Shown here one piece after another: positions 44,177 through 53,356 of a stretch of DNA of 64,000 bases. The translations under genes and the position numbers were made by a program. The notes beneath the pieces were generated by a model. It saw nothing but the letters and a program-made list of their open reading frames with translations. It was not told the origin of the DNA and ran no database searches. Positions within the stretch are counted from its first letter, which is position 1. Each line of letters begins with the position of its first letter. Origin of the DNA: Paracoccus xiamenensis (GTDB lineage: Bacteria > Pseudomonadota > Alphaproteobacteria > Rhodobacterales > Rhodobacteraceae). Location of the stretch: positions 78,664 to 142,663 of the forward strand of contig NZ_JAAOHY010000009.1 of assembly GCF_011308835.1 (NCBI RefSeq). Direction: 5' to 3'.

Positions 44177-45103
44177 CTACAAGGTAGTTCCGGGCCATTG
44201 GCCCGCGGTAACCAGCTTATGGACCTCTGCGGTCAGAAATTCGGCGAATCCGCTGGTCAGGCGCGATCCGGGGCGATTCAGCGGTGTCATCAGGATCAGA
44301 GTGCGGTCGATGGTGCGCCGCACGATCGGCCGCGCGATCAGCTTGCCGGCGCGGATCTGGGTGATGACACTGACCAGCGGCAGGATCGTGTTGCCAAGAC
44401 CCCGCTCCACAAAGGCCAGCATGGTCGGCAGGATATCGATTTCCAAGACCACATTCAGGTCAATCTTCTCGGCATGGGCGATTGCGTCGATGCGGCCGCG
44501 CAGCCCGTGTTCGGGATTGGGCAGGATCAGCGGCTGATTCAGCGCCTCATGCGCGTGGATCGGTATGCCGTCCGAGCTGGCCGCGCCGGTCGATGGCTGA
44601 ATTAGAAAAAGTTGCTCTAAAAGAATTGGTTGAGATTTTATCAGGGTAGATTTCTGTCCTTCGTAAGCCACGCCGAGGTCGATCTTTCCGCGCAGCAGCC
44701 AGTCCTGGACGTGGCCGCTGAACCCGGACACGATCCGCAGCTTCACCTCGGGGAAATTCTGCATCGTGCGTTCGATCATATGGGTGGCCAGAATCTCGGC
44801 CACGGTCGGCGGCAGTCCCAGTGTCACGGTTCCCGTCAGCAGGCGCTGATCGCCTGTAAGATCGCCGGCGAGGTTGTCGATTTCCTCGATAATGGCCTTG
44901 GCGCGGCGGGCGAGGCGCAGCCCTTCCTCGGTCGGCATTACACCGCGACCGTGGCGGCGCAGAAGGACGACGTTCAGTTCCTCTTCCAGCGCCTTGACCT
45001 GACGCGAAAGGGCGGGTTGCGCGATGCGAAGGTGTTCTGCGGCGGCGGTAATGCTGCTGAGTTCGACGATCTGGATAAAGTTGCGCAGCTGGCGGATATC
45101 CAT
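44177..45103 (-). CDS. LysR family transcriptional regulator
   Basis: A 308-residue regulator. Residues 1-60 form the LysR HTH (MDIRQLRNFIQIVELSSITAA, then HLRIAQPALSRQVKALEEEL). The effector domain has VTLGLPPTVAEIL, YEGQKS and GLGNTILPLVSV. It is divergent from the TAXI-TRAP/CoA-transferase operon across 160 bp and is therefore its presumed activator. The effector is likely the imported acid or a pathway intermediate. It resembles CynR/NAC-like LysR proteins generally; no closer assignment is possible. Confidence 0.9.
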   Translation of the reverse strand: MDIRQLRNFIQIVELSSITAAAEHLRIAQPALSRQVKALEEELNVVLLRRHGRGVMPTEEGLRLARRAKAIIEEIDNLAGDLTGDQRLLTGTVTLGLPPTVAEILATHMIERTMQNFPEVKLRIVSGFSGHVQDWLLRGKIDLGVAYEGQKSTLIKSQPILLEQLFLIQPSTGAASSDGIPIHAHEALNQPLILPNPEHGLRGRIDAIAHAEKIDLNVVLEIDILPTMLAFVERGLGNTILPLVSVITQIRAGKLIARPIVRRTIDRTLILMTPLNRPGSRLTSGFAEFLTAEVHKLVTAGQWPGTTL

Positions 45104-45263
45104 CCATGCCTCCGTGGCATCACTGATATATTAATAATGCATTTGAAACATGGGCGCCAGTCTTCCACGGTGTATTCACGAATGGCAGGGTGCCGCGACG
45201 CGTAGCTGCCGCGGCCCGACGGAGGAGGTCGACCACCTGCCCAACAATCGGGAGGAACAACGC
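45104..45263. promoter_or_regulatory. Divergent promoter region of LysR and the TAXI-TRAP operon
   Basis: The 160-bp gap contains an AT-rich core at 45120-45145 with TGATATATTAATAATGCAT, in which several T-N11-A patterns can be read, and a strong ribosome site GGAGGAA before the ATG at 45264. LysR sites normally lie in such cores. No precise site can be fixed. Confidence 0.45.
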
Positions 45264-46388
45264 ATGACGAAAACCTATCGCGCGGCCGCCTTCGCCGCCT
45301 TGATGACCGCCGCGCTGCCAGCTGCGGCGCAGGAACTGCCGCAAACGATGATCTGGACGTCTTATGACGTCGGCTCGGCCGGCTATGCCGAGGCCTCGGC
45401 CATTGCCGACGCCTTCGGCAAGCAGTTCGGCACGCGTGTCCGCATTCAGCCTTCGGGCAGCGGCATCGGACGATTGCAGCCGTTGTTTCAAGGCCGCGCC
45501 GATTACGCCTTTCTGGCGACCGAGGCCTTTTTCATCAACGAAGGGGCATTCGATTTCGCGGTGCCGGAATGGGGGCCGCGCGCCTTGCGCGCCGTTGCCG
45601 GCCGTCCCGCCGGCATCACCCTGATCACCGCCGGTGATGCCGGGATCGACACCATCGCCGACGCGCGCGGCAAGCGTATCGCCTTTGTCGCCGGCAACCC
45701 GTCGGTCAATGTCAAATGCGAGGCCATCCTGGCCTTCGGCGGCCTGTCGCTGGACGATGTCGAAGTGGTGACCTTCCCGACCTATGCCGCGGCCATGTCG
45801 TCGATGACGCGCAACGAATCCGATGCGACCTGCACCACACCGACCACCAGCCAGCTGTATGAACTGGCCGAAAGTCCGCGTGGCATCCACTATGCCCCGA
45901 TCGAAGCCGACAATCAGGAAGGGTGGGATGCGCTTCTAAGCGTGCTGCCGATCATGAGCCCGTCTGACGAGGATATCGCCGCCGGCCTGCCCGAGGGCGA
46001 GATCGCCAAGATGGCCGCTTATCGCTATCCGGTCATCACCACGCTGCCGGAAAAGACCGATGACGAGGTCTATGCCTTCATCAAGGCGCTGGATGAGTCC
46101 TTCGATCTTTACAAGGACGGCACCGCGACGATGAAACGCTGGACGCTGGAACAGTCCGGCAAGCCCGCAATTGACGTGCCCTTCCATGACGGCGCCATCC
46201 GTTATCTGAAAGAAAAGGGTATCTGGACGGCCGAAGACGACGCCTGGAACCAGAAGCGGGTCGAACGCGAAGCCGCGCTTATCGCAGCATGGGAAGAGTT
46301 CACCGCGGCGAATTCCGGCCTTGCCGGCGAGGAATTCACCAATGCCTGGATGGCGCGCCGCGCCGAGGTCCTGGCCGGTCTCAGTTAA
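45264..46388 (+). CDS. TAXI family TRAP transporter solute-binding protein
   Basis: A 374-residue periplasmic receptor. The signal peptide is MTKTYRAAAFAALMTAALPA with cleavage at AAA/QE near 22-23. The mature N-terminus IWTSYDVGSAGYAEASAIAD and VRIQPSGSGIGRLQPLFQGRADYAFLA match the TAXI group, which works with fused permeases. It has a conspicuous acidic C-terminal half with VKCEAILAFGGLSLDDVEVV. Ligands of TAXI proteins include glutamate, 2-oxoglutarate and aromatic or dicarboxylic acids; here the enzymes downstream suggest a di- or tricarboxylate or related acid. Confidence 0.9.
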   Translation: MTKTYRAAAFAALMTAALPAAAQELPQTMIWTSYDVGSAGYAEASAIADAFGKQFGTRVRIQPSGSGIGRLQPLFQGRADYAFLATEAFFINEGAFDFAVPEWGPRALRAVAGRPAGITLITAGDAGIDTIADARGKRIAFVAGNPSVNVKCEAILAFGGLSLDDVEVVTFPTYAAAMSSMTRNESDATCTTPTTSQLYELAESPRGIHYAPIEADNQEGWDALLSVLPIMSPSDEDIAAGLPEGEIAKMAAYRYPVITTLPEKTDDEVYAFIKALDESFDLYKDGTATMKRWTLEQSGKPAIDVPFHDGAIRYLKEKGIWTAEDDAWNQKRVEREAALIAAWEEFTAANSGLAGEEFTNAWMARRAEVLAGLS

Positions 46389-46402
46389 GCCCCAACGCAT
46401 GC

Positions 46403-46427
46403 GGGGACGCCACGGCGTCCCCGTTTT
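46403..46427 (+). terminator. Intra-operon hairpin between TAXI receptor and permease genes
   Basis: GGGGACGC-CACG-GCGTCCCC followed by GTTTT is an intrinsic-terminator-like hairpin 14 bp after the receptor stop and 70 bp before the permease start. It probably lets only part of the transcripts continue, so receptor mRNA exceeds permease mRNA. Confidence 0.65.
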
Positions 46428-46496
46428 CGCTTTCAGGAATAGATGGTCCCGGTGCGCAGGTTCCGGGGGAACATCCCGCAGGTCAGGATCTCGTTC

Positions 46497-48488
46497 ATGA
46501 CGTCCCAAGATCACCACAAAGACCCGACTGAAGCGCCGGGCGGCGCGGCAGACACCGATCACGCACCGGCGCTGACGACGCAAACCGTACTGGCGGGAGA
46601 TTCGCCAGAGACCCGGCTGGTGCGCTGGCTGGTCATCGCGCTTGGCGCACTGGGCGTCCTGATGGCGATTAATCAGCAATTCCTGCTGAATCTGTTTGGG
46701 TTTCAGCCGCTGGGGAACGCCTATCTGTACTATCTGATCGGCATTTTTCTGGCCATCGCCTTCCTGACCCTGCCGGTGAGCAGTGGGCAGAACGGCCGGC
46801 TTTTGTGGCTGAACCTGCCGCTGGCCGTCGCTGCACTGGTCAGCGCAACCTGGCTTGGCATGCACGGGCTGGAAATCATTCAGCAGGGCTGGGAATACGA
46901 CGCCCCGCCGATGGCCGACCTGATGGCCAGCATCCTGATCGTGCTGGTGCTGGAGGGCGTACGCCGCGCCGGCGGTAACATTCTGCTGGGTACTGCGGTG
47001 CTTTTCGGCACCTATCCGCTTTACGCCGATTACATGCCGGGATTTCTGTGGGGCACTTCCTATTCGCCGCTTGGCACCGTGCGCGCCTATGTGCTGGGGG
47101 TCGAGGGGATCATCGGCATTCCGATGCAGGTGGTGGCCGAACTGGTGATCGGCTTTGTCATCTTCGGCTCGGTCCTTGTCGTCACCAAGGGCAGCGATTT
47201 CTTCATGGAGCTGGCCTCGGCGCTGCTGGGCCACAGCCGCGGCGGTCCGGCCAAGGTGGCGGTGCTGGGTTCGGGCATCCTTGGCTCGCTGTCGGGCAGC
47301 GTGATTTCCAACATCCTGACCTCTGGGCCGTTTTCGATCCCGACGATGCGCAAGGTTGGCTATCCGGCCAGCTATGCCGCTGCGATCGAGGCCTGCGCCT
47401 CGACCGGGGCGACGCTGATGCCGCCGGTCATGGGAACGGTCGCCTTCGTCATGGCCTCGTTTCTGGGGGTGCCCTATTCCAGCATCGTGACCGCGGCCGT
47501 CATTCCGGCGCTGCTGTTCTATGTCGCGCTGCTGTTCCAGGTGGACATGTTTGCCGCCCGGCGCGGGCTGCAGGGTCTGCCGCGCGCGGATACTCCGCCA
47601 ATTTGGCCGGTGCTCAAGTCCGGCTGGCCCTATCTGCTGTCGCTGGCAGTGCTGATCTATGTGCTGATGGGCCTGCGGATGGAGGCGCGCTCGCCCTATT
47701 TCGCCTCGGCCGTGATGCTGGTCGCGACCGCATTCCGCAAGGAGACGCGGCTGACCTATGCGCGGCTGAAGGCGCTGATCATGGACATCTCGATCAATAT
47801 CGCCGGGCTGGTGGCAGTTCTGGCGGGTATCGGTCTTGTTGTCGGCGGCCTGTCCTATACCGGTGTGGCCGGCGCCTTCTCGCGTGAGTTGCTGCTTTAT
47901 GCCGGCGGAAATACCGCGCTGATGCTGCTGGCGGGGGCCGTGACCAGCTTTGTGCTGGGGATGGGGATGACGGTGACGGCCTGCTATATCTTCCTGTCGA
48001 TCCTGCTGGCCCCGGCGCTGGTGCAGGCCGGGCTGAACCCGATCGCGAGCCACCTGTTCATCCTTTATTGGGGGATGCTGTCCTATATCACGCCGCCGGT
48101 GGCGCTGGCGGCCATTACGGCGGCCAATATCGCCGGATCGAAGCCGGTCGAGACGGGCTTTCGGGCTATGCGCCTTGGCATGCCGCTGTTCGTGCTGCCC
48201 TTTATCTTCGTCTACGATCCGGCGCTGATCATGGAAGGCAGCCTGCTGCAGATCATCGAGCGCGTGGCGCTGACGCTGATTGCGATCTGGGCGATCACCG
48301 CGGCCTTCGAAAGCTGGATCTACAAGGTCGGCCGGATTGGCTGGATCAGCCGGGTGCTGTTCGGCATCGGCGGCGTGCTGATCATCTTCCCCGAGCTGCT
48401 GACCAGCCTGGCGGGCGTGGCGCTGCTGATCGGGGTGATCGTGATCAACCTGATGATGAAGCGCCCGGCCACGCCGGCAAGCGCCTGA
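46497..48488 (+). CDS. TRAP transporter fused permease (4TM/12TM)
   Basis: A 663-residue fused DctQM permease. A soluble N-terminus of about 45 residues is followed by about 16 to 18 segments. It has the large-permease blocks GPAKVAVLGSGILGSLSGSVISN, the FSIPTMRKVGYPASYAAAIEACASTGATLMPPVMG region, and WGMLSYITPPVALAAITAANIAGS. It drives ion-coupled uptake of the TAXI ligand. ATG 46497 (MTSQDHHKDP) is used; earlier in-frame codons precede it without a better ribosome site. It ends 11 bp before the CoA-transferase gene, linking import to activation. Confidence 0.93.
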   Translation: MTSQDHHKDPTEAPGGAADTDHAPALTTQTVLAGDSPETRLVRWLVIALGALGVLMAINQQFLLNLFGFQPLGNAYLYYLIGIFLAIAFLTLPVSSGQNGRLLWLNLPLAVAALVSATWLGMHGLEIIQQGWEYDAPPMADLMASILIVLVLEGVRRAGGNILLGTAVLFGTYPLYADYMPGFLWGTSYSPLGTVRAYVLGVEGIIGIPMQVVAELVIGFVIFGSVLVVTKGSDFFMELASALLGHSRGGPAKVAVLGSGILGSLSGSVISNILTSGPFSIPTMRKVGYPASYAAAIEACASTGATLMPPVMGTVAFVMASFLGVPYSSIVTAAVIPALLFYVALLFQVDMFAARRGLQGLPRADTPPIWPVLKSGWPYLLSLAVLIYVLMGLRMEARSPYFASAVMLVATAFRKETRLTYARLKALIMDISINIAGLVAVLAGIGLVVGGLSYTGVAGAFSRELLLYAGGNTALMLLAGAVTSFVLGMGMTVTACYIFLSILLAPALVQAGLNPIASHLFILYWGMLSYITPPVALAAITAANIAGSKPVETGFRAMRLGMPLFVLPFIFVYDPALIMEGSLLQIIERVALTLIAIWAITAAFESWIYKVGRIGWISRVLFGIGGVLIIFPELLTSLAGVALLIGVIVINLMMKRPATPASA

Positions 48489-48499
48489 CGGAGGAGAGC

Positions 48500-49165
48500 A
48501 TGGACAAGCGACTTCCCGACCTTGCCGCTGCGGTGGCCCCGATCACCGATGGCTCGGTTGTCATGATCGGCGGCTTCGGTTCGTCCGGCATCCCCTTTGG
48601 CCTGATCGAGGCCCTGTTGGAACAGGGTGCGACGGGGCTGACGATCATTTCGAACAATGCCGGCGCTGGCGAAACCGGCATCGCCACGCTGCTGAAGGCC
48701 GGACGGGTCGCGAAGGTGATCTGTTCCTATCCGCGCTCGCCCGGCTCGATCTGGTTCGAGCGCCGCTTCGAGGCGGGAGAGATCGGTCTGGAAGTCGTTC
48801 CGCAGGGCACGCTGGCCGAACGCATCCGCGCGGCCGGTTCCGGGCTGGGCGGGTTCTTCACGCCGACGGGCTATGGCACGCTGCTGGCGCAGGGCAAGGA
48901 AACCCGGATCATCGACGGCGTGGGCCATGTGCTGGAAGCCCCCCTACGCGCCGATTTCGCGCTGCTGCGGGCCGAACGCGCGGACAAGTGGGGCAACCTG
49001 TCCTTTCACGCCACCGCGCGCAATTTCAACCCGGTGATGGCGACAGCCGCAAGGTATTCCGTGGCAGAGGTGCGCCACCTGTCGGCGGAACCGCTGGACC
49101 CGGAACATGTGGTCACGCCCGGCATCTTCGTTCAGGGCGTCGTCGAATACGGGGTGCGACCATGA
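48500..49165 (+). CDS. CoA-transferase family I subunit A (3-oxoacid type)
   Basis: A 221-residue alpha subunit. It has the family opening IGGFGSSGIPFGLIEALLEQG, ISNNAGAGETGIATLL, VICSYPRSPGS and GGFFTPTGYGTLLAQGKETRII. With subunit B it transfers CoA from a donor such as succinyl-CoA or acetyl-CoA to the imported acid. Start ATG 48500 follows GGAGGAGAG by 4 bp. It overlaps subunit B by 4 bp. PcaI- and ScoA-like enzymes are nearest in look; itaconate-type CoA-transferases are a different family (CaiB-like) or AtoDA-like. Confidence 0.9.
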   Translation: MDKRLPDLAAAVAPITDGSVVMIGGFGSSGIPFGLIEALLEQGATGLTIISNNAGAGETGIATLLKAGRVAKVICSYPRSPGSIWFERRFEAGEIGLEVVPQGTLAERIRAAGSGLGGFFTPTGYGTLLAQGKETRIIDGVGHVLEAPLRADFALLRAERADKWGNLSFHATARNFNPVMATAARYSVAEVRHLSAEPLDPEHVVTPGIFVQGVVEYGVRP

Positions 49166-49809
49166 AATCGCTGAATGACAACGAACTGGCCGCGCGTGTG
49201 GCACGCGACATTCCCGATGGCTCCTATGTTAACCTCGGGATCGGCAAGCCCACCCATGTCTCGGCCTTCGTGCCCGAGGGGCGCGAGGTGATCTATCATT
49301 CCGAGAACGGCATCCTGGGCGTTGGCCCGACCCCGCCCGAGGGGCAGGAGGATGTCGAACTGATCGACGCGTCCAAGCGCTTTGTCACCGCGGCCCCGGG
49401 TGCAGCCTATTTCGAACATGCCGACAGTTTCGCCATGATGCGCGGCGGGCACATAGATATCGCCGTGCTGGGTGCCTATCAGGTGGCCGAAAACGGCGAT
49501 CTGGCCAATTGGGCCACGCTGGACGAGAAATTTCCCCCCGCAGTCGGCGGCGCCATGGATCTGGTCGTGGGCGTGCCCACCATTCTGGTGATGATGCGCC
49601 ACGTTAATCGCGACGGCAGCCCCAAACTGCTGCGCCAATGCACCTATCCGCTGACCGGGCTGGGCGTGGTCAGCCGCGTCTATACCGACCTTGTTGTGCT
49701 GGATGTCACGCCCCAGGGCTTCCGCCTGGTGGAGCTGACGCCCGGCAATTCCTTTGACGAGGTGCAGGCCCTGACCGATGCAACGATTCTGCCCCCCATT
49801 CCGACCTGA
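49162..49809 (+). CDS. CoA-transferase family I subunit B (3-oxoacid type)
   Basis: A 215-residue beta subunit with the catalytic glutamate Glu48 in YHSENGILGVGP, preceded by VNLGIGKPTHVSAFVPEG, and the conserved GGAMDLVVGVPT and YPLTGLGVVSRVYTDLVVLDV. It forms the heterotetramer with subunit A. ATG 49162 overlaps the subunit A stop (ATGA). Identity of the acid acceptor is not shown by the sequence. Confidence 0.92.
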   Translation: MKSLNDNELAARVARDIPDGSYVNLGIGKPTHVSAFVPEGREVIYHSENGILGVGPTPPEGQEDVELIDASKRFVTAAPGAAYFEHADSFAMMRGGHIDIAVLGAYQVAENGDLANWATLDEKFPPAVGGAMDLVVGVPTILVMMRHVNRDGSPKLLRQCTYPLTGLGVVSRVYTDLVVLDVTPQGFRLVELTPGNSFDEVQALTDATILPPIPT

Positions 49810-49857
49810 TCCGATCAGGCCCGAGCCGAGACCGCAATAAACAAGGATGAAAGACCA

Positions 49858-50649
49858 ATGGCCAAGCGCAAGGAAAACCTGACCTCCGAAATCGGTTGGA
49901 GCACGCCCGACCGGATCACCGTGCGCGGGCTGGACCTGCCCAGCGAGATTCTTGGCAAGATGAACCTGGGCGACGTGGCATTCCTGCTGACCGCCCATCG
50001 CCAGCCCACGCCCGAGGAATCGCGCGTATTCAACGCTATCGTCGTCACGCTGGTAGAACATGGGATCACCCCTTCGGCCATTGCCGCGCGGATGACCTAT
50101 ATGGGCGCGCCGGAATCGCTGCAGGCGGCGGTGGCGGCCGGTCTTTGCGGGCTGGGCACGGTCTTTGTCGGCTCCATGGAAGGTGCGGCGAAGATGCTTT
50201 ATGCGGCCCTGCCGCAGGATCAGGTTGGCACGGGCGCCGATCTCGATGCCATTGCCGACAAGGTCGTGGCCGATCATGTGGCGCAGAAGAGGATCATCTC
50301 TGGCCTTGGCCATCCGCTGCACAAGCCGGTCGATCCGCGCACGCCGCGCCTGTTTGAAATCGCCGCCGAAAACGGTATGTCGGGCGAATATATCGACCTG
50401 CTGCAACGCATCCAGACCCGCGCCGAGGCTGCACATGGCAAGTCCCTGCCGATCAACGCCACCGGCGCGATTGGCGCGATCTGTTGTGAGTTTGGCTTTC
50501 CCTGGCAGATCGTGCGCGGCTTTGGCGTGATGGCGCGGTCGATCGGGCTGGTCGGGCACCTGCTGGAAGAACGCAGCGATCCGCTCGCCTATGAGATCTG
50601 GCAGCGCACCGAGCACGAGATCCTGAAAAACAACGGTCCGCAAAGCTGA
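49858..50649 (+). CDS. Citrate synthase family protein, citryl-CoA lyase-like
   Basis: A 263-residue protein of the small citryl-CoA lyase/synthase-like group, shorter than citrate synthase (about 430). Conserved histidines lie in GLGHPLHKPVDPRTPRL (His152 and His155), and AAHGKSLPINATGAIGAICCEFGFP and MARSIGLVGHLLEE provide the CoA- and aspartate-loop region. These enzymes cleave citryl-CoA, or a homologue such as methylcitryl-CoA, to an acyl-CoA and an oxoacid. It follows the CoA-transferase by 48 bp, so the cleavage of a CoA-activated citrate-like acid is the natural hypothesis. Confidence 0.85.
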   Translation: MAKRKENLTSEIGWSTPDRITVRGLDLPSEILGKMNLGDVAFLLTAHRQPTPEESRVFNAIVVTLVEHGITPSAIAARMTYMGAPESLQAAVAAGLCGLGTVFVGSMEGAAKMLYAALPQDQVGTGADLDAIADKVVADHVAQKRIISGLGHPLHKPVDPRTPRLFEIAAENGMSGEYIDLLQRIQTRAEAAHGKSLPINATGAIGAICCEFGFPWQIVRGFGVMARSIGLVGHLLEERSDPLAYEIWQRTEHEILKNNGPQS

Positions 50650-50739
50650 AACAGGGAAGAATCCGGTGAAAGTCAGTTCCATTGACGCTGATCACCACCT
50701 ACGCGCGCCTCGGGCTGTCCCCAGCTTGCAGGTGCGGCA

Positions 50740-51564
50740 ATGACTGCCTCTGTTCCGTTGGAGCCGTCGCACAGCTTTCCGCTGTTCGTGCCGGCCGACC
50801 GGCCTGACCGCTTCGCCAAGGCCTGCGCGGCCGCGCATGACAGCGTGGTCATTGATGTCGAGGACGCAGTTGCGCCCGAAAGCAAGGCCGCCGTGCGGCG
50901 CATCCCCGAAGGCGCTTTGCCGACCGACCGCAAGGCGCAACTGCTGCTGCGGGTCAATGCCGTGGGCACGCCCTGGCATCGCGACGATGTGGGTTTCGCG
51001 GTCGCGGCGGGGTTTGACGGGGTGATGCTGCCCAAGGTCGAAAGCGGCCAGCAGGTCGCGGATCTGCGGGCCGCGCTGAACCCCGGCATGGTGGTCATCG
51101 CGCTGGTGGAAAGCGCCCTCGGCCTGTCGCGGGCCGAGGAAATCGCGGCCGAGGCCGACCGGCTGGCCTTTGGCAGCATCGACTTTGCCTGGGATCTGGG
51201 CTGCGCCCATGCCCGCCTGCCGTTGCTGTCCGCGCGTGCGCGGCTGGTCATGGCGGCGCGGCTTGCCGGAAAGCCCGCGCCCTTGGACGGCGTCACCGTC
51301 TCGACCCAGGACGCGACGCTGATCGCCAGCGATGCGCAGCACGCCGCCGAGATGGGCTTTGGCGGCAAGCTGCTGATCCATCCGCGTCAGGTCGCGCCCG
51401 CGCTGCGGGGTTTCCGCACCGATGCCGAGCAGCTTGACTGGGCGCGGCGTGTCGTCGCCGCCTCTGGTGGCGGCAGTGTCCCGGCTGTCGATGGCGAAAT
51501 GGTCGACGCGCCGGTCGTGGCGCGGGCGCGGCGGATCCTTCAACGTGCAGAGTTACAGGAATGA
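50740..51564 (+). CDS. HpcH/HpaI aldolase, CitE-like CoA lyase
   Basis: A 274-residue CitE-like TIM barrel. It begins with FPLFVPADRPDRFAKA, then VIDVEDAVAPESKAAVR (metal and CoA contact), RVNAVGTPWHRDD, MLPKVES with the metal-binding glutamate, and SIDFAWDLG. Family members cleave malyl-, citramalyl- or citryl-type CoA esters. Two different lyase folds, this one and the citryl-CoA lyase-like protein upstream, in one operon are unusual. It starts 90 bp after the previous stop. Confidence 0.88.
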   Translation: MTASVPLEPSHSFPLFVPADRPDRFAKACAAAHDSVVIDVEDAVAPESKAAVRRIPEGALPTDRKAQLLLRVNAVGTPWHRDDVGFAVAAGFDGVMLPKVESGQQVADLRAALNPGMVVIALVESALGLSRAEEIAAEADRLAFGSIDFAWDLGCAHARLPLLSARARLVMAARLAGKPAPLDGVTVSTQDATLIASDAQHAAEMGFGGKLLIHPRQVAPALRGFRTDAEQLDWARRVVAASGGGSVPAVDGEMVDAPVVARARRILQRAELQE

Positions 51565-51637
51565 TGGCGGTGGCCGATCTCCGCCTGGGTCACCTGATCG
51601 GGCCGGCCGTAAGCGACCAGAAAACATAGGCAGAAAC

Positions 51638-53356
51638 ATGGGCATTTATCGCAACATTCCTGACAGCCGGGGCACCAACGCCTATCGCGCCGATCCGGCA
51701 TTCGCGGCGCTGATGGGGGTTTATCTGCCCGAAGATCTGCAACCGGTGCTTGCCGGCCAGCTTGCGCGGATGGGCGCATTGGCGGGCGGGCGGCTGGAAG
51801 ACCTTGCGCTGACTGCCGACAAGAACCCGCCCGTGCTGCATGTCCGCGACCGCACTGGCGCACCTTGCCAAACTGTCACCAAGCACCCCGCATATGCGGA
51901 AATGGAGCGTCTGGCCTTCGGCGAATTCGGCCTTGCCGCCATGTCCCATCGCGGCGGCGTCTTCGGGCATCCTGACCGGCTGCACCCGATTGCGAAATAC
52001 GCGCTGGTTTACCTGTTCGTGCAGGCGGAATTCGGGCTGTGCTGCCCGCTGAGCATGACCGATTCACTGACGCGGACCTTGCGCAAGTTCGGCTCGAACG
52101 AATTGCAGGCGCGGTTTCTGGACCTTCTGACCACTCAGGACATGGACCGGCTGTTTCAGGGCGCCATGTTCATGACCGAACAGGCGGCGGGTTCCGATGT
52201 GGGCGCGATTGATACCGTGGCGCGGTACGAGGACGGCACCTGGCGGCTTTACGGTGACAAATGGTTCTGTTCCAACCCTGATGCCGCGCTGGCAATGGTT
52301 CTGGCCCGGCCTGAAGGCGCCGCCGACGGCACGCGTGGGCTGTCGCTGTTCCTGCTGCCCCGCCTCCTGCCGGATGGGACTGAAAACGCCTATCGCATCC
52401 TGCGCCTGAAGGAGAAGATGGGCACGCGATCCATGGCCTCGGGCGAGATCGCGCTGGAAGGGGCCGAGGCCTATCTTGTCGGCGATCCGGGGCAGGGCTT
52501 TCGCCAGATGACCGACATGATCAACATGTCGCGGCTGGCCAATGGGGTGCGCAGCGCCGGGCTGATGCGCCGCGCCACGTCCGAGGCGCTGTTCATTGCC
52601 CGCCATCGCAAGGCCTTCGGCAAGCGGCTGATCGATATGCCGCTGATGCAGCGGCAACTGGCCAAGATGCTGGTCTGGGCGGAGCAAGGGCGCAGCATGG
52701 TATTTCACACAGCCCGCGTGCTGGATGCCGCCGATCGCGGCGATGTCCAGATGGCGCGGGTGTTTCGCATCCTGACGCCCTTGGTCAAGTATCGCACCTG
52801 CCGCGATGCCCGCAAGGTCGCCGGCGACGCGATGGAGGTGCGCGGCGGCTGCGGCTATATCGAGGAATGGTCCGACGCTCGCATCCTGCGGGATGCACAT
52901 CTGGGTTCGATCTGGGAAGGGACCAGCAACATCGTCGCGCTAGACGTGATCCGCGCGGCGCGGCGTGAAGGCGCGCTGGAGGCGCTGCTGGACCATCTTC
53001 ATGCCTGTCTGGAGGGCGCCGACCCGGCGCTTGCCGCCCGTATCACCGCAGCAATGGACCGCGCCGCTGCCCTGATCCGCAATGTCGCCGATGGCGCCGA
53101 GGTTGAGACTCGTCGCGCGGCGTCGGCGCTGTATCACGCGGCCTCGGCAGGCTTCATGGCATGGGAGGCCGCGCAGCTGGCCGATTCCGCACCCGCAGTT
53201 GCGGCTGATCGGATGGAGCTTGCGCGACAGGTCCTGATCCACCGGCTGGAACCGATGGACCCGCTGACGCCCGCCCCGCCCGTTGACCTGTTGGGGCTGC
53301 TGGAACGCGCCGGCATCGACGCAATCGAACCCCTCCCGGAAGGAGCGCCCATATGA
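51638..53356 (+). CDS. Acyl-CoA dehydrogenase, long form (AidB/ FadE-like)
   Basis: A 572-residue member of the acyl-CoA dehydrogenase superfamily, longer than the usual 380. It has FMTEQAAGSDVGAIDTVA, the flavin block LKEKMGTRSMASGEIAL, RRATSEALFIARHRKAFGK and a catalytic-glutamate-type SIWEGTSNIVALDVIRA. Residues about 450-560 form an extra helical domain found in AidB-like enzymes. It may oxidise a 2,3-saturated acyl-CoA in this pathway. It starts after a 73-bp gap with a weak ATAGG site and overlaps the MmgE/PrpD gene by 4 bp. Confidence 0.85.
   Translation: MGIYRNIPDSRGTNAYRADPAFAALMGVYLPEDLQPVLAGQLARMGALAGGRLEDLALTADKNPPVLHVRDRTGAPCQTVTKHPAYAEMERLAFGEFGLAAMSHRGGVFGHPDRLHPIAKYALVYLFVQAEFGLCCPLSMTDSLTRTLRKFGSNELQARFLDLLTTQDMDRLFQGAMFMTEQAAGSDVGAIDTVARYEDGTWRLYGDKWFCSNPDAALAMVLARPEGAADGTRGLSLFLLPRLLPDGTENAYRILRLKEKMGTRSMASGEIALEGAEAYLVGDPGQGFRQMTDMINMSRLANGVRSAGLMRRATSEALFIARHRKAFGKRLIDMPLMQRQLAKMLVWAEQGRSMVFHTARVLDAADRGDVQMARVFRILTPLVKYRTCRDARKVAGDAMEVRGGCGYIEEWSDARILRDAHLGSIWEGTSNIVALDVIRAARREGALEALLDHLHACLEGADPALAARITAAMDRAAALIRNVADGAEVETRRAASALYHAASAGFMAWEAAQLADSAPAVAADRMELARQVLIHRLEPMDPLTPAPPVDLLGLLERAGIDAIEPLPEGAPI

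Noticed and set aside
45936..48053. Long minus-strand open frame (about 705 codons) antisense to the TAXI receptor and fused permease genes
   Set aside because: It is antisense to two strongly supported membrane/periplasmic proteins, has His/Gln/Arg-rich low-complexity translation and no family features; typical of GC-rich antisense frames.
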